NCBI GenBank assembly: GCA_018061945.1
Contig: JAGOTD010000002.1
Location: 1 to 64,000 of the forward strand
DNA length: 64,000 bases
DNA from: Candidatus Peribacteraceae bacterium
GTDB taxonomy: Bacteria > Patescibacteriota > Gracilibacteria > Peribacterales > Peribacteraceae
Direction: 5' to 3'
In this document: one piece after another, positions 26,199 through 34,745 of the stretch
How the letters are laid out: the number at the start of each line of letters is the position of its first letter
Numbering within the stretch: position 1 is the stretch's first letter
Notes under the pieces: generated by a model
Database searches by the model: none
What the model saw: the letters and a program-made list of their open reading frames with translations, nothing else
Told to the model about the DNA's origin: nothing
Translations under genes and position numbers: made by a program

Positions 26199-26297
26199 GG
26201 AGCCGAGTATAGGCTTTCTTAAGAGACAGGCGAGTATTTATGCTTGTCGCAGACCCACTGTTTGCTGTATACATGCATCAAACTTTCTCTTTTTCCT

Positions 26298-26813
26298 ATG
26301 CACCATCTTCCAATCGGTTCCAAGTTTCCAGAGATCTTCAATTGTTTTGTCGAAATCCCGCGCGGCACACACAACAAGTACGAATTCGATCATGAATTAG
26401 GCGTGATGAAACTCGATCGCGTCTTGCATTCGTCCATGTTCTACCCCGTTGACTACGGCTACATCCCCGAAACTCTGGCCGATGATGGCGACCCGCTCGA
26501 TGTGCTCATTGTAACCGATAGTCCGGTCATTCCCGGTTGTTTGGTAGAAGTACGTGCGCTTGGCGTGCTTAAAATGTCGGACGACAAAGGTTTGGATGAC
26601 AAAATTTTGGCCGTTGCAACTGGAAACCCACACACCAAGCATCTTAAAACCATGGACGATGTCGGTCAGCACACGCTCGACGAAATCGCCAACTTCTTCG
26701 AAACCTATAAGGTCTTAGAAAAGAAGGAGACCAAGATTGAGGGTTGGTTCGACTTGAAAGAAGCGCATCGTCTCATCAAAGAAGCGCATGCGAATGGGAA
26801 GAAGGCAAAGTAA
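26298..26813 (+). CDS. ppa: Inorganic pyrophosphatase
   Basis: A 171-residue family-I soluble pyrophosphatase. The metal-binding signature D-x-D-P-x-D is seen as DDGDPLDVLI, with FVEIPRGTHNKYEFD, PVDYGYIPETL and the DDKILAV segment also typical. It hydrolyses PPi to drive biosynthesis. I used the ATG at 26298, which starts the conserved protein. It converges with the kinase gene 18 bp away. Confidence 0.95.
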   Translation: MHHLPIGSKFPEIFNCFVEIPRGTHNKYEFDHELGVMKLDRVLHSSMFYPVDYGYIPETLADDGDPLDVLIVTDSPVIPGCLVEVRALGVLKMSDDKGLDDKILAVATGNPHTKHLKTMDDVGQHTLDEIANFFETYKVLEKKETKIEGWFDLKEAHRLIKEAHANGKKAK

Positions 26814-26831
26814 ATTAAGCAGAATTTTACT

Positions 26832-28562
26832 TTACTCAAAGATCAGGGAGAAAGTCGTGCCTTTTCCTTCGGCCGAATGAAACGCGACAGTCCCACTCAG
26901 CAGTCGCATCAGCGAAGCGGTTAAATACAATCCCACGCCTGTTCCATCGGTACTTTCGTGTACCACGTTATCGGCGCGGAAGAATTTCGTGAAAATTTTA
27001 TCTTGTTGGTATGCTGGAATCCCTACGCCAGTGTCGCGAATGGTAATGATCACGGCGCCATCCTTTTCATCCGATTCGATAAAAATATCGCCGCCATCGG
27101 GGGTATATTTGATCGCATTGCTGAGGAGATTTTTGAAGACTTCATTGATCAGGTCGGCATCTGTTTTCAGTGTTACAGCTTCGTCGCAGGTCATATGCAG
27201 CGTCTGATTTTTGTTACGCAGATCGTCGGCAAAATCGCTCGTCGCTTTATTCAGCAATGAGCACGCAGAATGTGTGCTGATTTTCGGTGTTACTTTCCCG
27301 CTTTCAATGCGCGAAATGGTAAGCATTGTCGTAATAGTGGTGGCCATGCGGACGATCGAATTTTTCAGTTCGTTCAGCAATCGTCGCTGATAGTCATTTG
27401 CCTTATCACCCAAATTGCGATTCAATCTGCCAACCGCCCAGCGAATGGCTGTAAGTGGTGTGCGTAGCTGATGGCTGGCCAGAGACATAAATTCACTCTT
27501 CGCAACATCCGTGCGCTTCTTGCGCGTAATGTCGCGGTACAGTAGCAGATGTCCGCGCGGATCATTGCTCACTGTAATCGGGAGGTAATCGCACATCAGC
27601 GTGCGATCGCCCCGCACGTGTAGTTCCTGCGTAATGTTCGGTTCACGATGCTGGATTGTGTGGCGCATGCGTTGCAAATACAGTTCTTTACTGTTCGTCT
27701 CGCTCATCGCCAGCTCAAACAGTTTGGCGCTTTTTTGCCCTACCCAATGTTCCGGTCCGCTGTGCAGGCTAAACAGCATGCAATAGTGCTGGTTGATGTA
27801 GAGAATAATTTCGTTCTCATCGATAATGACTGCGCCCATCGGCATGATATCGATCGTACTTATCATGCGTGCCAAGTTGGCATGATCCCGCTCTTCCAGT
27901 TTCATACGTCGCTGGATTTCAGCTTCCAGAAACTGATTATTTTTCATGAGCTCCGCTGTCCGTTGGGCGACCATCTTGTCTAGCTCCTCTGCCATTTTTT
28001 CATGATGCTCAGCCAGCTTTTTCGTATCATCTATATCCGTAAACGTCCCGAACCACTTTACGATCGTTCCGTTTGCATCGCGCACGGGTAGTCCGCGCAC
28101 CAGGTGCCACCGATACATGCCATCGTGGCGAAGAAAGCGATATTCGGCTTCGTATTCTTCACCCGTTGCAAGTGCCTGCGACCAACGCTCTAGATAGACT
28201 GTAAAATCGTCGGGATGCAGCGCTGTTTTACCGAGATACGTTTCTTCTTCGGTAAAACCGGTGTATTCAAACCAGCGTTTATTGAAATAATCCTGAAAGC
28301 CGTTCGTTTCGGCAGTCCAGACAATTTGTGGGATCGTTTCGGCCAGAATATGGAGACGTTCAGTTTCTTTGTCCTCGCTCAAACGGCGACGATGCTCCTG
28401 AATACGTCGCAGTGTCTCATCTTTTTTATGATTCAATATATTCTGATATTCCAACGGATAACCAAAAATTCCCTTGTGAGCCAGATCCTTGAGCGGTGCT
28501 CTCTCCTGATGTTTCGGATTCACAAAGAAGTGGAAAATGATGGAAGTATCACAGTGTATCAC
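26832..28562 (-). CDS. Cytoplasmic PAS-PAS sensor histidine kinase
   Basis: About 576 residues with no membrane helix. A PAS domain (about 65-190, IVWTAETNGFQDYFNKRWFEY) with a PAC-like tail (RHDGMYRWHLVRGLPV), a coiled coil and a second PAS (about 240-350) precede the kinase core. The H-box is SHQLRTPLTAIRW, the N-box NLLSNAIKYTPDGG, G1 DTGVGIPAY and G2 GTGVGLYL. It should autophosphorylate on His and pass phosphate to an unlinked response regulator; none is nearby. The start is uncertain: GTG at 28562 or GTG at 28523, with no early ATG. Confidence 0.9.
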   Translation of the reverse strand: MIHCDTSIIFHFFVNPKHQERAPLKDLAHKGIFGYPLEYQNILNHKKDETLRRIQEHRRRLSEDKETERLHILAETIPQIVWTAETNGFQDYFNKRWFEYTGFTEEETYLGKTALHPDDFTVYLERWSQALATGEEYEAEYRFLRHDGMYRWHLVRGLPVRDANGTIVKWFGTFTDIDDTKKLAEHHEKMAEELDKMVAQRTAELMKNNQFLEAEIQRRMKLEERDHANLARMISTIDIMPMGAVIIDENEIILYINQHYCMLFSLHSGPEHWVGQKSAKLFELAMSETNSKELYLQRMRHTIQHREPNITQELHVRGDRTLMCDYLPITVSNDPRGHLLLYRDITRKKRTDVAKSEFMSLASHQLRTPLTAIRWAVGRLNRNLGDKANDYQRRLLNELKNSIVRMATTITTMLTISRIESGKVTPKISTHSACSLLNKATSDFADDLRNKNQTLHMTCDEAVTLKTDADLINEVFKNLLSNAIKYTPDGGDIFIESDEKDGAVIITIRDTGVGIPAYQQDKIFTKFFRADNVVHESTDGTGVGLYLTASLMRLLSGTVAFHSAEGKGTTFSLIFE

Positions 28563-28620
28563 GTTTCCGGGATTGTGGGAAAAGTCCGGCTTTTATGAAG
28601 AAGAAAGATTATTACCCTCC

Positions 28621-29310
28621 TTACCTCTTTTTACGTTTAGCGATCATCGCAATAGTCGTATCACTCTGGAGTTCGCGCAGGGCGTCGCGCGCGATCCAGC
28701 GGGCGGCTTTTGTATCTTGTGTCAGTACTCTTTGCGCGCAGCAGATAGCCAGTAGTCGTAGCTTTTCATTACGCTTGCCGATCTGGCGCAGCGCCCAGTT
28801 GACGGCTTTGCGTACAAAATTCCGGTCATCAAAGGCGTAGTGTTCAATGAGCGGAAAGAATTGCGTAAACATCACATCAACCGCTTGTTTGTCGTGCACT
28901 GCGAGTGCTGCCATCATCGCAAAACCGGCTCTACGTACATATTCCTGGTCAGATCGTACCCACGCTTCTGCTTTGTCGTACGCAAACGGTGTGCGGTCGA
29001 AAAGATTGCCACACGCCTGGTCGCAAATATCCCACGAATCAAACTCATGTACCCAGCTTTCCATTTGCTGCTTTGTAACCAATGCTGGATCATCGACAAA
29101 TGCTGCAAGCAAGCGCGCCTCATGAATGCCCGATGCCCAAAGATCGGCGGCGATGTCATGATCTTTGCCGATTTTTTTGGCTAGTGTGCGCAGTGTTGGA
29201 ATCGAAATGCCAAGCAGCTTTCCGCCGTGAATGCCGAAACGTTTCATGCCTTCGATGTTCTTTGGATTCTTAAGCGATTGCAGATGGGCGAGAATTTTTT
29301 GGGCTGACAT
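28621..29310 (-). CDS. DNA alkylation repair protein (AlkD-like HEAT repeats)
   Basis: A 229-residue helical-repeat protein of the AlkD family (IPTLRTLAKKIGKDHDIAADL, ARLLAAFVDDPALV, FDSWDICDQACGNLF, VRRAGFAMMAALAVHDK, FVRKAVNWALRQIGKRN). AlkD-type glycosylases remove bulky alkylated bases. The Trp/Asp residues of the SWDICD motif are in the place expected for the active cleft. The neighbouring kinase runs in the same direction, 58 bp downstream. Confidence 0.88.
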   Translation of the reverse strand: MSAQKILAHLQSLKNPKNIEGMKRFGIHGGKLLGISIPTLRTLAKKIGKDHDIAADLWASGIHEARLLAAFVDDPALVTKQQMESWVHEFDSWDICDQACGNLFDRTPFAYDKAEAWVRSDQEYVRRAGFAMMAALAVHDKQAVDVMFTQFFPLIEHYAFDDRNFVRKAVNWALRQIGKRNEKLRLLAICCAQRVLTQDTKAARWIARDALRELQSDTTIAMIAKRKKR

Positions 29311-29321
29311 TACTTAGAGCT

Positions 29322-29375
29322 TACACCCCTCATCCGGCCTGCGGCCACCTTCTCCCCGCTGAAGCGTGGAGAAGG
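29322..29375. repeat. REP-type element (CTCATCCGGCCTGCGGCC)
   Basis: CCCCTCATCCGGCCTGCGGC is followed by a CTTCTCCCCGC-TGAA-GCGTGGAGAAG hairpin. Related copies occur at 42620-42660 and 55058-55097. Such sequences are widespread REP-like elements in bacteria. Confidence 0.7.
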
Positions 29376-29436
29376 ACATTCAATTTCTTTCATCAAATCT
29401 GCATACTACTTATTAGATTCAAGTTAGATTCAAGCT

Positions 29437-29480
29437 CCCCTCTACCCCGCTTTAGCGGGGAGAGGGGTTGGGGGTGAGGG
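29437..29480. repeat. REP-type hairpin (CCCCTCT...AGAGGGG)
   Basis: CCCCTCTACCCCGC-TTTA-GCGGGGAGAGGGG is a near-perfect stem, followed by TTGGGGGTGAGGG. It abuts the stop codon of the minus-strand TPR gene. Copies are at 53614-53660 and 53727-53769. Confidence 0.75.
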
Positions 29481-31391
29481 TCACTCAATCATCGCATTAA
29501 GCATGCGCTGCGCCGATCTATTATCGGGCTCCAGTGCGAGTAAATGTTCGAGTGCGGCGCGCGCTTCGTCTATGCGGCCACGCGTTTGATAGCGATAGGC
29601 GATAGATAAGATAATATCGGGAGAATCGGGATTGAGCGCATACGCTTTTTCCAGATGTGGAAATGCCTCGTCATTTTTCTTCTGGAGTTCGAGCGTTTGA
29701 AACAAGTTGTACTGGCCTTCCATAAAATTCTGATTGTACGAAAGTGCTTTCTTGAATGCCGTTTCCGCTTCCGGCAATTTGCCGCTGTCTAAATAGATCT
29801 GTCCCAAGTTATTATGCGCCGCAACGTACGAATCGTCTTTGGCGATCGCGGCTTTATAGAGTTCTTCTGCACGTGCCTCATTGCCCTCGTCTTGCGCGAG
29901 CGAAGCTTCGTAGAAATCTGGCTCCGGACTTTTGGGATCGGCGCTCCGGGCTTTCTCGAATTCGGCCAGTGCCTCGGCCCACTTTTTCTCGCGGGCAAAA
30001 ACAGAACCTAGTCCCAAATACAAACTCTCGTCTTGTGAGTATTCAAGACCGTCTTGCAGGACTTTTTGTTCGTCATCCGTGCGACCGGTTTCGCGATAAA
30101 TCACCGATAAATTGATGCGAGCCGGAACAGAATCCGGGTACACCGCGAGTGCGTGGTCGAACAGTATTTCGTTTGTTTGCCAGTACGATGTCTGGTAATA
30201 CGCAAGTGTCGCAAAAGACGCAACTGCCACAAACATCGCGAGGCCCGATATAATCCGTTGCTGCGAGCGATACTGATACAGGCTCTCGCTCATGCGGCCG
30301 AGCGCCTGCATGCTGAAGCCAATCAGCAGCAACAATGCAATCGAAGGAACATACGCGTAGCGATCGACCGCAAAAAACATCGCTTCACCTTTATGAAAGT
30401 TGAGAAACGTCGGCGCAAGCGTAAGGAAGAAAAACAGTGCGCAAAAAAATATGCGTGTGGTCCATCGAACAGAGAGTGCAATCAGCACACACAGAATAGC
30501 AACAATAATGAGCGGCACAAAGAAATCGCTCGAGGCAATGCTGATGGTTTTTTGGTACGCATAAAAGACATTCAGCTGTGTGGGCACAATCAATTTTTGC
30601 GCATAGAAAACCGTACTCTTGGCTGCCATCAGCAGAGTTTCTGTCAAAGTGGATGACGCGACGATGCGCGTTTTCCCAAACAACGCGACAAGACCGAAAA
30701 TGGTCGAGAGGGCAGCAAAGGGAGTAATCGCGAAGAGATGTTTCTTGCTGATTTTCTGATCGAGAAGCAAATGCTGCGCAATCAGGACAAGCGGAAAGAG
30801 GAGAATCATCACTTTCGATAGCAGCGCGCTGGCAAAAAGCAGTAGGCTCACAATCAGCCATTTGTTCGAATGAGTTGACTTGAAATACAGATACGAAATC
30901 CAGCTGCTGAGAAAGAAAAAAGTCGCCAGCAAATCTTTGCGTCCGGCAATCCACACAATCGCTTCGGTGTGCAGCGGATGAATCGCAAACAGCACGCCGC
31001 AGAAAATGGCAATCCAGCGCTTACGCAGAAAGAAGGTAAACAGGCATGTTACAAGCGTCGCATTTGCCGCATGCAGAACCAAATTCGTGAAGTGATAGAA
31101 AGTCGGGTTTAAGCCGGCAAACACGTAATTGATTTGATACGAGAGGAGTGTGAACGGAATATAGAGCTCCGGATCGAACGTCGTAAAAATCGTCTGCAGA
31201 TTGGTAAGCGTTATGCCGCGGATCGCCAAATTGTTGTACACCAGATACGGATCATCGAGCATCGAGAAATCGAATCCGAGTGCCTGACCAAACACTGCAA
31301 ACACAAGAATGAAAAAAGCACCTGCGCACATACCGATAAATGCTGGCGTGAGAACGGATGATGTAGTCGAGTGTTGAGTGGAATTTGCCAT
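29481..31391 (-). CDS. TMTC-like membrane protein with C-terminal TPR repeats
   Basis: A 636-residue protein. The first ~390 residues hold about ten transmembrane helices with an early extracytoplasmic acidic motif (FSMLDDPYLVYNN) and an IHPLHTEAIVWIAGRKD loop. Both resemble the GT-C glycosyltransferase-like TMTC/TPR proteins. Five or so tetratricopeptide repeats follow (about 410-636, for example AAHNNLGQIYLDSGKLPEAE). A role in glycosylation of surface proteins is plausible but not shown. The ATG at 31391 is the first ATG. Confidence 0.8.
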   Translation of the reverse strand: MANSTQHSTTSSVLTPAFIGMCAGAFFILVFAVFGQALGFDFSMLDDPYLVYNNLAIRGITLTNLQTIFTTFDPELYIPFTLLSYQINYVFAGLNPTFYHFTNLVLHAANATLVTCLFTFFLRKRWIAIFCGVLFAIHPLHTEAIVWIAGRKDLLATFFFLSSWISYLYFKSTHSNKWLIVSLLLFASALLSKVMILLFPLVLIAQHLLLDQKISKKHLFAITPFAALSTIFGLVALFGKTRIVASSTLTETLLMAAKSTVFYAQKLIVPTQLNVFYAYQKTISIASSDFFVPLIIVAILCVLIALSVRWTTRIFFCALFFFLTLAPTFLNFHKGEAMFFAVDRYAYVPSIALLLLIGFSMQALGRMSESLYQYRSQQRIISGLAMFVAVASFATLAYYQTSYWQTNEILFDHALAVYPDSVPARINLSVIYRETGRTDDEQKVLQDGLEYSQDESLYLGLGSVFAREKKWAEALAEFEKARSADPKSPEPDFYEASLAQDEGNEARAEELYKAAIAKDDSYVAAHNNLGQIYLDSGKLPEAETAFKKALSYNQNFMEGQYNLFQTLELQKKNDEAFPHLEKAYALNPDSPDIILSIAYRYQTRGRIDEARAALEHLLALEPDNRSAQRMLNAMIE

Positions 31392-31473
31392 ATGCAAGAG
31401 ACTAACATTCTCGCACAGAAGCGTCTATGCAACCTCATTCATTGTGTATGAACAATCTGCTATACTTCATTCT

Positions 31474-31935
31474 ATGTTCGGATCCATCGCCATTGTTGCC
31501 CTCACTATTCTTACAGCGGTGATCGGTGGCCTCGTCACAAGCAAGGGATTAGGATGGTATAGCCACATCAAAAAGCCAAGCTGGACGCCGCCAGGCTCGA
31601 CGATTGGCAAGGTATGGACAGTCATTTACACACTCGCCGCTCTCTCGGCGATTATTGCGTACAACACGGTTGCCGGCGATATTCTGGCATGGGTGATGCT
31701 CTGGTTTTTCATCAACGCGATTTTGAATGCAGCCTGGAGCGGCTTGTTTTTCGGCTTCAAGCTAAAAGGCGCGGCGGTCATCGATTCTATTCTGCTGGAA
31801 TGTTCGATTCTCATTCTGATGTGGCTGCTCTGGCACGCAGCGCCCATTGCTGCCGCACTCCTTATTCCGTATGCCGCGTGGGTATGTTTTGCCACGTACC
31901 TTACTTATACGGTGCGGGAGATGAATAGAAGGTAA
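31474..31935 (+). CDS. TspO/MBR-family membrane protein
   Basis: A 153-residue protein with five predicted helices. Family motifs are KKPSWTPPGSTIGKVWTVIY, FFINAILNAAWSGLFFGFK and LLIPYAAWVCFATYLTY. TspO proteins bind tetrapyrroles and related ligands in the membrane and respond to stress. The ATG lies 7 nt after TATACT (31461-31466), with no SD. Confidence 0.92.
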   Translation: MFGSIAIVALTILTAVIGGLVTSKGLGWYSHIKKPSWTPPGSTIGKVWTVIYTLAALSAIIAYNTVAGDILAWVMLWFFINAILNAAWSGLFFGFKLKGAAVIDSILLECSILILMWLLWHAAPIAAALLIPYAAWVCFATYLTYTVREMNRR

Positions 31936-31950
31936 AACCTTCAGCTGAGA

Positions 31951-33066
31951 TCAGTGTGCCTTCACATTTTTATCAAAAAACTCCGTCGTACGCTTCATAA
32001 CGAGCGGCCAATCGGTGATGAATTCGTGCGGTTCGTTTTCGTACACATTGAGTACAATATCTTTCCCTGCAGCTTTCATCTTGGTGTTCAAGTTCTCTGA
32101 CCACGCGAGTGGAACCGAATCATCGGCCGTTCCATGATGAATGACAACCGGTGCAACGATGCGGCTCAAATAATTGATCGGTGAAATCGCATCCCAGAAG
32201 GTCGGGTTCTGCTCCGGTGCACCGTATATCTTTTCGATTGCTGCTGCCAGTGACGAATTGCTTTTCGTCCACTTGTTAAAATTATCGCGAACATCGCCGC
32301 TCACCGGCGCAAACAATACGGCTGCATCGATCAAATCCGGCCGCAGCACGAGAGCATTGAGTGTCACGCCGCCACCCATCGAATGCCCGAGCATGCCGAC
32401 TTTGCTGCTGTCTACCTGCGGCAGCTTGGCTGCCTGTACGGCGAGAATCGCATTGATGGCATCCTCGGTGTAACCGAGACGGAAATTCATATCACTCGCT
32501 GCATCTTTATCCGAAAATGCGTGATTGCGGAAATCCGGATGCAGCACTGCGTAGCCCTGGCGCGCCAGATAATCCTGTTCGCGCTTAAGGCCACGGCCGT
32601 TGGTATAGATCGACGTATCGATGTGGCCGTGATTTAAAATCAGCAGTGGAAACGGTCCACTGCCTTTGGGAATATTCATAATTCCGCTGATGCGCAAATC
32701 GCCGCTTTTGTAGGTGATGGTATACCGCGTGTAGGCGTTGTTGTCGGCGAGTACGGTTCCCAATTTCAAGTCCGATCCGCTGAATTGTTTGGACATGAGA
32801 GCAGGGAGCGATACAGCAGAGACCGATGAAGAGGACGAAGTAATGGTCGCAGATTGCGCTGTGCTCATCGAGTTTTGAGTTGGCTCAATATTCCTCGTAA
32901 ATGTCCGGCCGTCTGGTGTGCGACACTGCTCCGGATAGATTTCCATAATGGGATAGCCGGCAGCCGCGCAGTCCTCATACGACGAAATATCCGCTTGTGG
33001 CGGCGCTGCTATGCACGCGGTACACAGCAGGCCAGCGCCGACAAGAGAGAGAAAGGAAGTTCTCAA
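31951..33066 (-). CDS. Exported alpha/beta hydrolase with Cys-rich PDG motif
   Basis: About 371 residues. I propose the TTG at 33066: it gives a lipoprotein signal (MRTSFLSLVGAGLLCTAC) and lies 17 bp after the YceI stop. A short cysteine motif follows (EDCAAAGYPIMEIYPEQCR, then TPDGRTF), then a Ser-rich linker and the hydrolase domain. The nucleophile elbow is GMLGHSMGGGV, the acid is in HGTADDSVP and the His in NEPHEF. Substrate unknown; the domain resembles dipeptidyl-peptidase/acetyl-xylan-esterase-like hydrolases. Confidence 0.82.
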   Translation of the reverse strand: MRTSFLSLVGAGLLCTACIAAPPQADISSYEDCAAAGYPIMEIYPEQCRTPDGRTFTRNIEPTQNSMSTAQSATITSSSSSVSAVSLPALMSKQFSGSDLKLGTVLADNNAYTRYTITYKSGDLRISGIMNIPKGSGPFPLLILNHGHIDTSIYTNGRGLKREQDYLARQGYAVLHPDFRNHAFSDKDAASDMNFRLGYTEDAINAILAVQAAKLPQVDSSKVGMLGHSMGGGVTLNALVLRPDLIDAAVLFAPVSGDVRDNFNKWTKSNSSLAAAIEKIYGAPEQNPTFWDAISPINYLSRIVAPVVIHHGTADDSVPLAWSENLNTKMKAAGKDIVLNVYENEPHEFITDWPLVMKRTTEFFDKNVKAH

Positions 33067-33082
33067 ATACGAAGCGAAGAAA

Positions 33083-33691
33083 TTATTTCTGGAACACGAG
33101 TTTGATATCCACTGGAACAGTCGGCTCAAGCAACTTCTCACCATACGAGTCTTTACCAATGCCAAAATCCGCGCGTGGCAGGTCATAATGTGCTGTCAGG
33201 TACTCATTCGTAATCTCGGCTGTGAAGACAATAGGTTTGGTAACGTCTTTGATGGTGAGGTCACCCGTAATTTCGTACTGATTATTGCCTTTGCTTGTAA
33301 TGATGTCCGACATGAACGTTGCTTTTGGATATTTTGCAGTATCGAAGAAATCCTCTTTCGCCAAATGTCCTTGCAGGCCTGCAGCATCGACTTCTATAGA
33401 CGTCATATCGATTTCGGCTTCGATGAGTGCCAGTTCCAAATTGGCCGGCTCGCCTGCATCGAGTGTGACATCGGCTGTGTACTTGTTGAATTTTCCGACG
33501 TGATTGACGATGTTGCTTTTACCAGTGAAAGAAATGACACTTTGCGCAGTATCAATACCGCCGAAAGTACCATCAAACGCAGTGCTGGATTCACTTACCG
33601 GAGCTTGCTGCTCTGGTGTAAGGGACGATGTCTCGCAGGCACCGAGTGTAAGAACAGACAGGGCGAGAAGGGGGAGCGATAGCTTTCGCAT
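33083..33691 (-). CDS. YceI-family lipoprotein
   Basis: A 202-residue protein with a lipoprotein signal (MRKLSLPLLALSVLTLGACE). The YceI domain is shown by DFFDTAKYPKATFMSD and LTIKDVTKPIVF. YceI proteins are lipocalin-like barrels that bind isoprenoid or other lipids. It is followed 16 bp later by the hydrolase gene in the same direction, so an operon is likely. Confidence 0.9.
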   Translation of the reverse strand: MRKLSLPLLALSVLTLGACETSSLTPEQQAPVSESSTAFDGTFGGIDTAQSVISFTGKSNIVNHVGKFNKYTADVTLDAGEPANLELALIEAEIDMTSIEVDAAGLQGHLAKEDFFDTAKYPKATFMSDIITSKGNNQYEITGDLTIKDVTKPIVFTAEITNEYLTAHYDLPRADFGIGKDSYGEKLLEPTVPVDIKLVFQK

Positions 33692-33850
33692 AACGAGGAA
33701 AAGAAAGTGATAAAAGACAGAGTCCGTATTTTACACGAAATGTTAGTGTACGGTTTGTTCATTAAAAAGAGATTAAAAATCAAAAGATAATGACGTAATT
33801 ATGCGTTGCGGCAATTCCATTTTTTTTGGAAGCTGTTATACTTCGTTTCT

Positions 33851-34714
33851 ATGCTTAAAAAACTCCTCATCCCAGCCGCGTTTCTCCTTATTTCTTGTAC
33901 CGCTACTGCTCCAAACGATCAGGCAATGAGTAGCAGTGATCATAGCGATCATGGCAGCGAAAGCAGTATGACGGCAACCGCAAGTATGAATAGACTAAGC
34001 GATTCGCCGCGTCATCAGGAATGGGTTGAGATTCAAAACAACGGAAAAACAATTTACGCATGGGTCGTGTATCCACAGACAAGCGAGAAGCGTCCGGTCG
34101 TTCTCCTTATTCACGAAAACAAAGGCCTCAATGATTGGGCGCGCTCTATGGCCGATCAAGTCGCCGAAGCAGGCTACATTGCGGTCGCACCAGACTTACT
34201 TTCAGGATTCAGTGATACTACCAAGCGCACGAGCGATTTCGCTACACCCGACGACGCAACGAAAGCCATTTCGCAGCTCAAGCCCGATGCAGTGTCATCC
34301 GATCTGCAAGCGGTTACGACGTGGACTAAATCTATTCCGGCCAGCAATGGTAAGTTGGTCTCTGCCGGCTTCTGTTGGGGCGGATCGCAATCATTCCAGT
34401 TGGCATCCACGAATAAAGATCTTGCCGCCGCGCTCGTTTTCTACGGCACAGGCCCAACCGACAAAGCGACCTACAGCAAAATTTCTACACCTGTTTTCGG
34501 TTTCTATGGCGGAGCGGATGCACGTGTAAACGCCACGATCGATCAGTCCAAGCAATACATGGCCGATAGCGACAAGAAATATGATTACAAAATTTACGAA
34601 GGCGCAGGCCATGCATTCATGCGCCTTGGCGAAGACCCTGCAGGCGAGCCAGCAAACATTGTTGCGAGAACTGCCGCATGGGAACGCATGAAAGAAATCT
34701 TGTCGACTTTGTAG
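33851..34714 (+). CDS. Dienelactone-hydrolase family lipoprotein
   Basis: A 287-residue exported enzyme. The lipobox ends LLISC, followed by a Ser/His-rich linker. The catalytic triad is visible: Cys in SAGFCWGGSQS, Asp in GGADARV, His in EGAGHAFMR. Dienelactone hydrolases cleave cyclic ester bonds; in this exported form the substrate is unknown. The ATG is 8 nt after TATACT (33837-33842). Confidence 0.9.
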   Translation: MLKKLLIPAAFLLISCTATAPNDQAMSSSDHSDHGSESSMTATASMNRLSDSPRHQEWVEIQNNGKTIYAWVVYPQTSEKRPVVLLIHENKGLNDWARSMADQVAEAGYIAVAPDLLSGFSDTTKRTSDFATPDDATKAISQLKPDAVSSDLQAVTTWTKSIPASNGKLVSAGFCWGGSQSFQLASTNKDLAAALVFYGTGPTDKATYSKISTPVFGFYGGADARVNATIDQSKQYMADSDKKYDYKIYEGAGHAFMRLGEDPAGEPANIVARTAAWERMKEILSTL

Positions 34715-34745
34715 AGAGAAAAATATTCTCCGCTATGCTCCGTCT

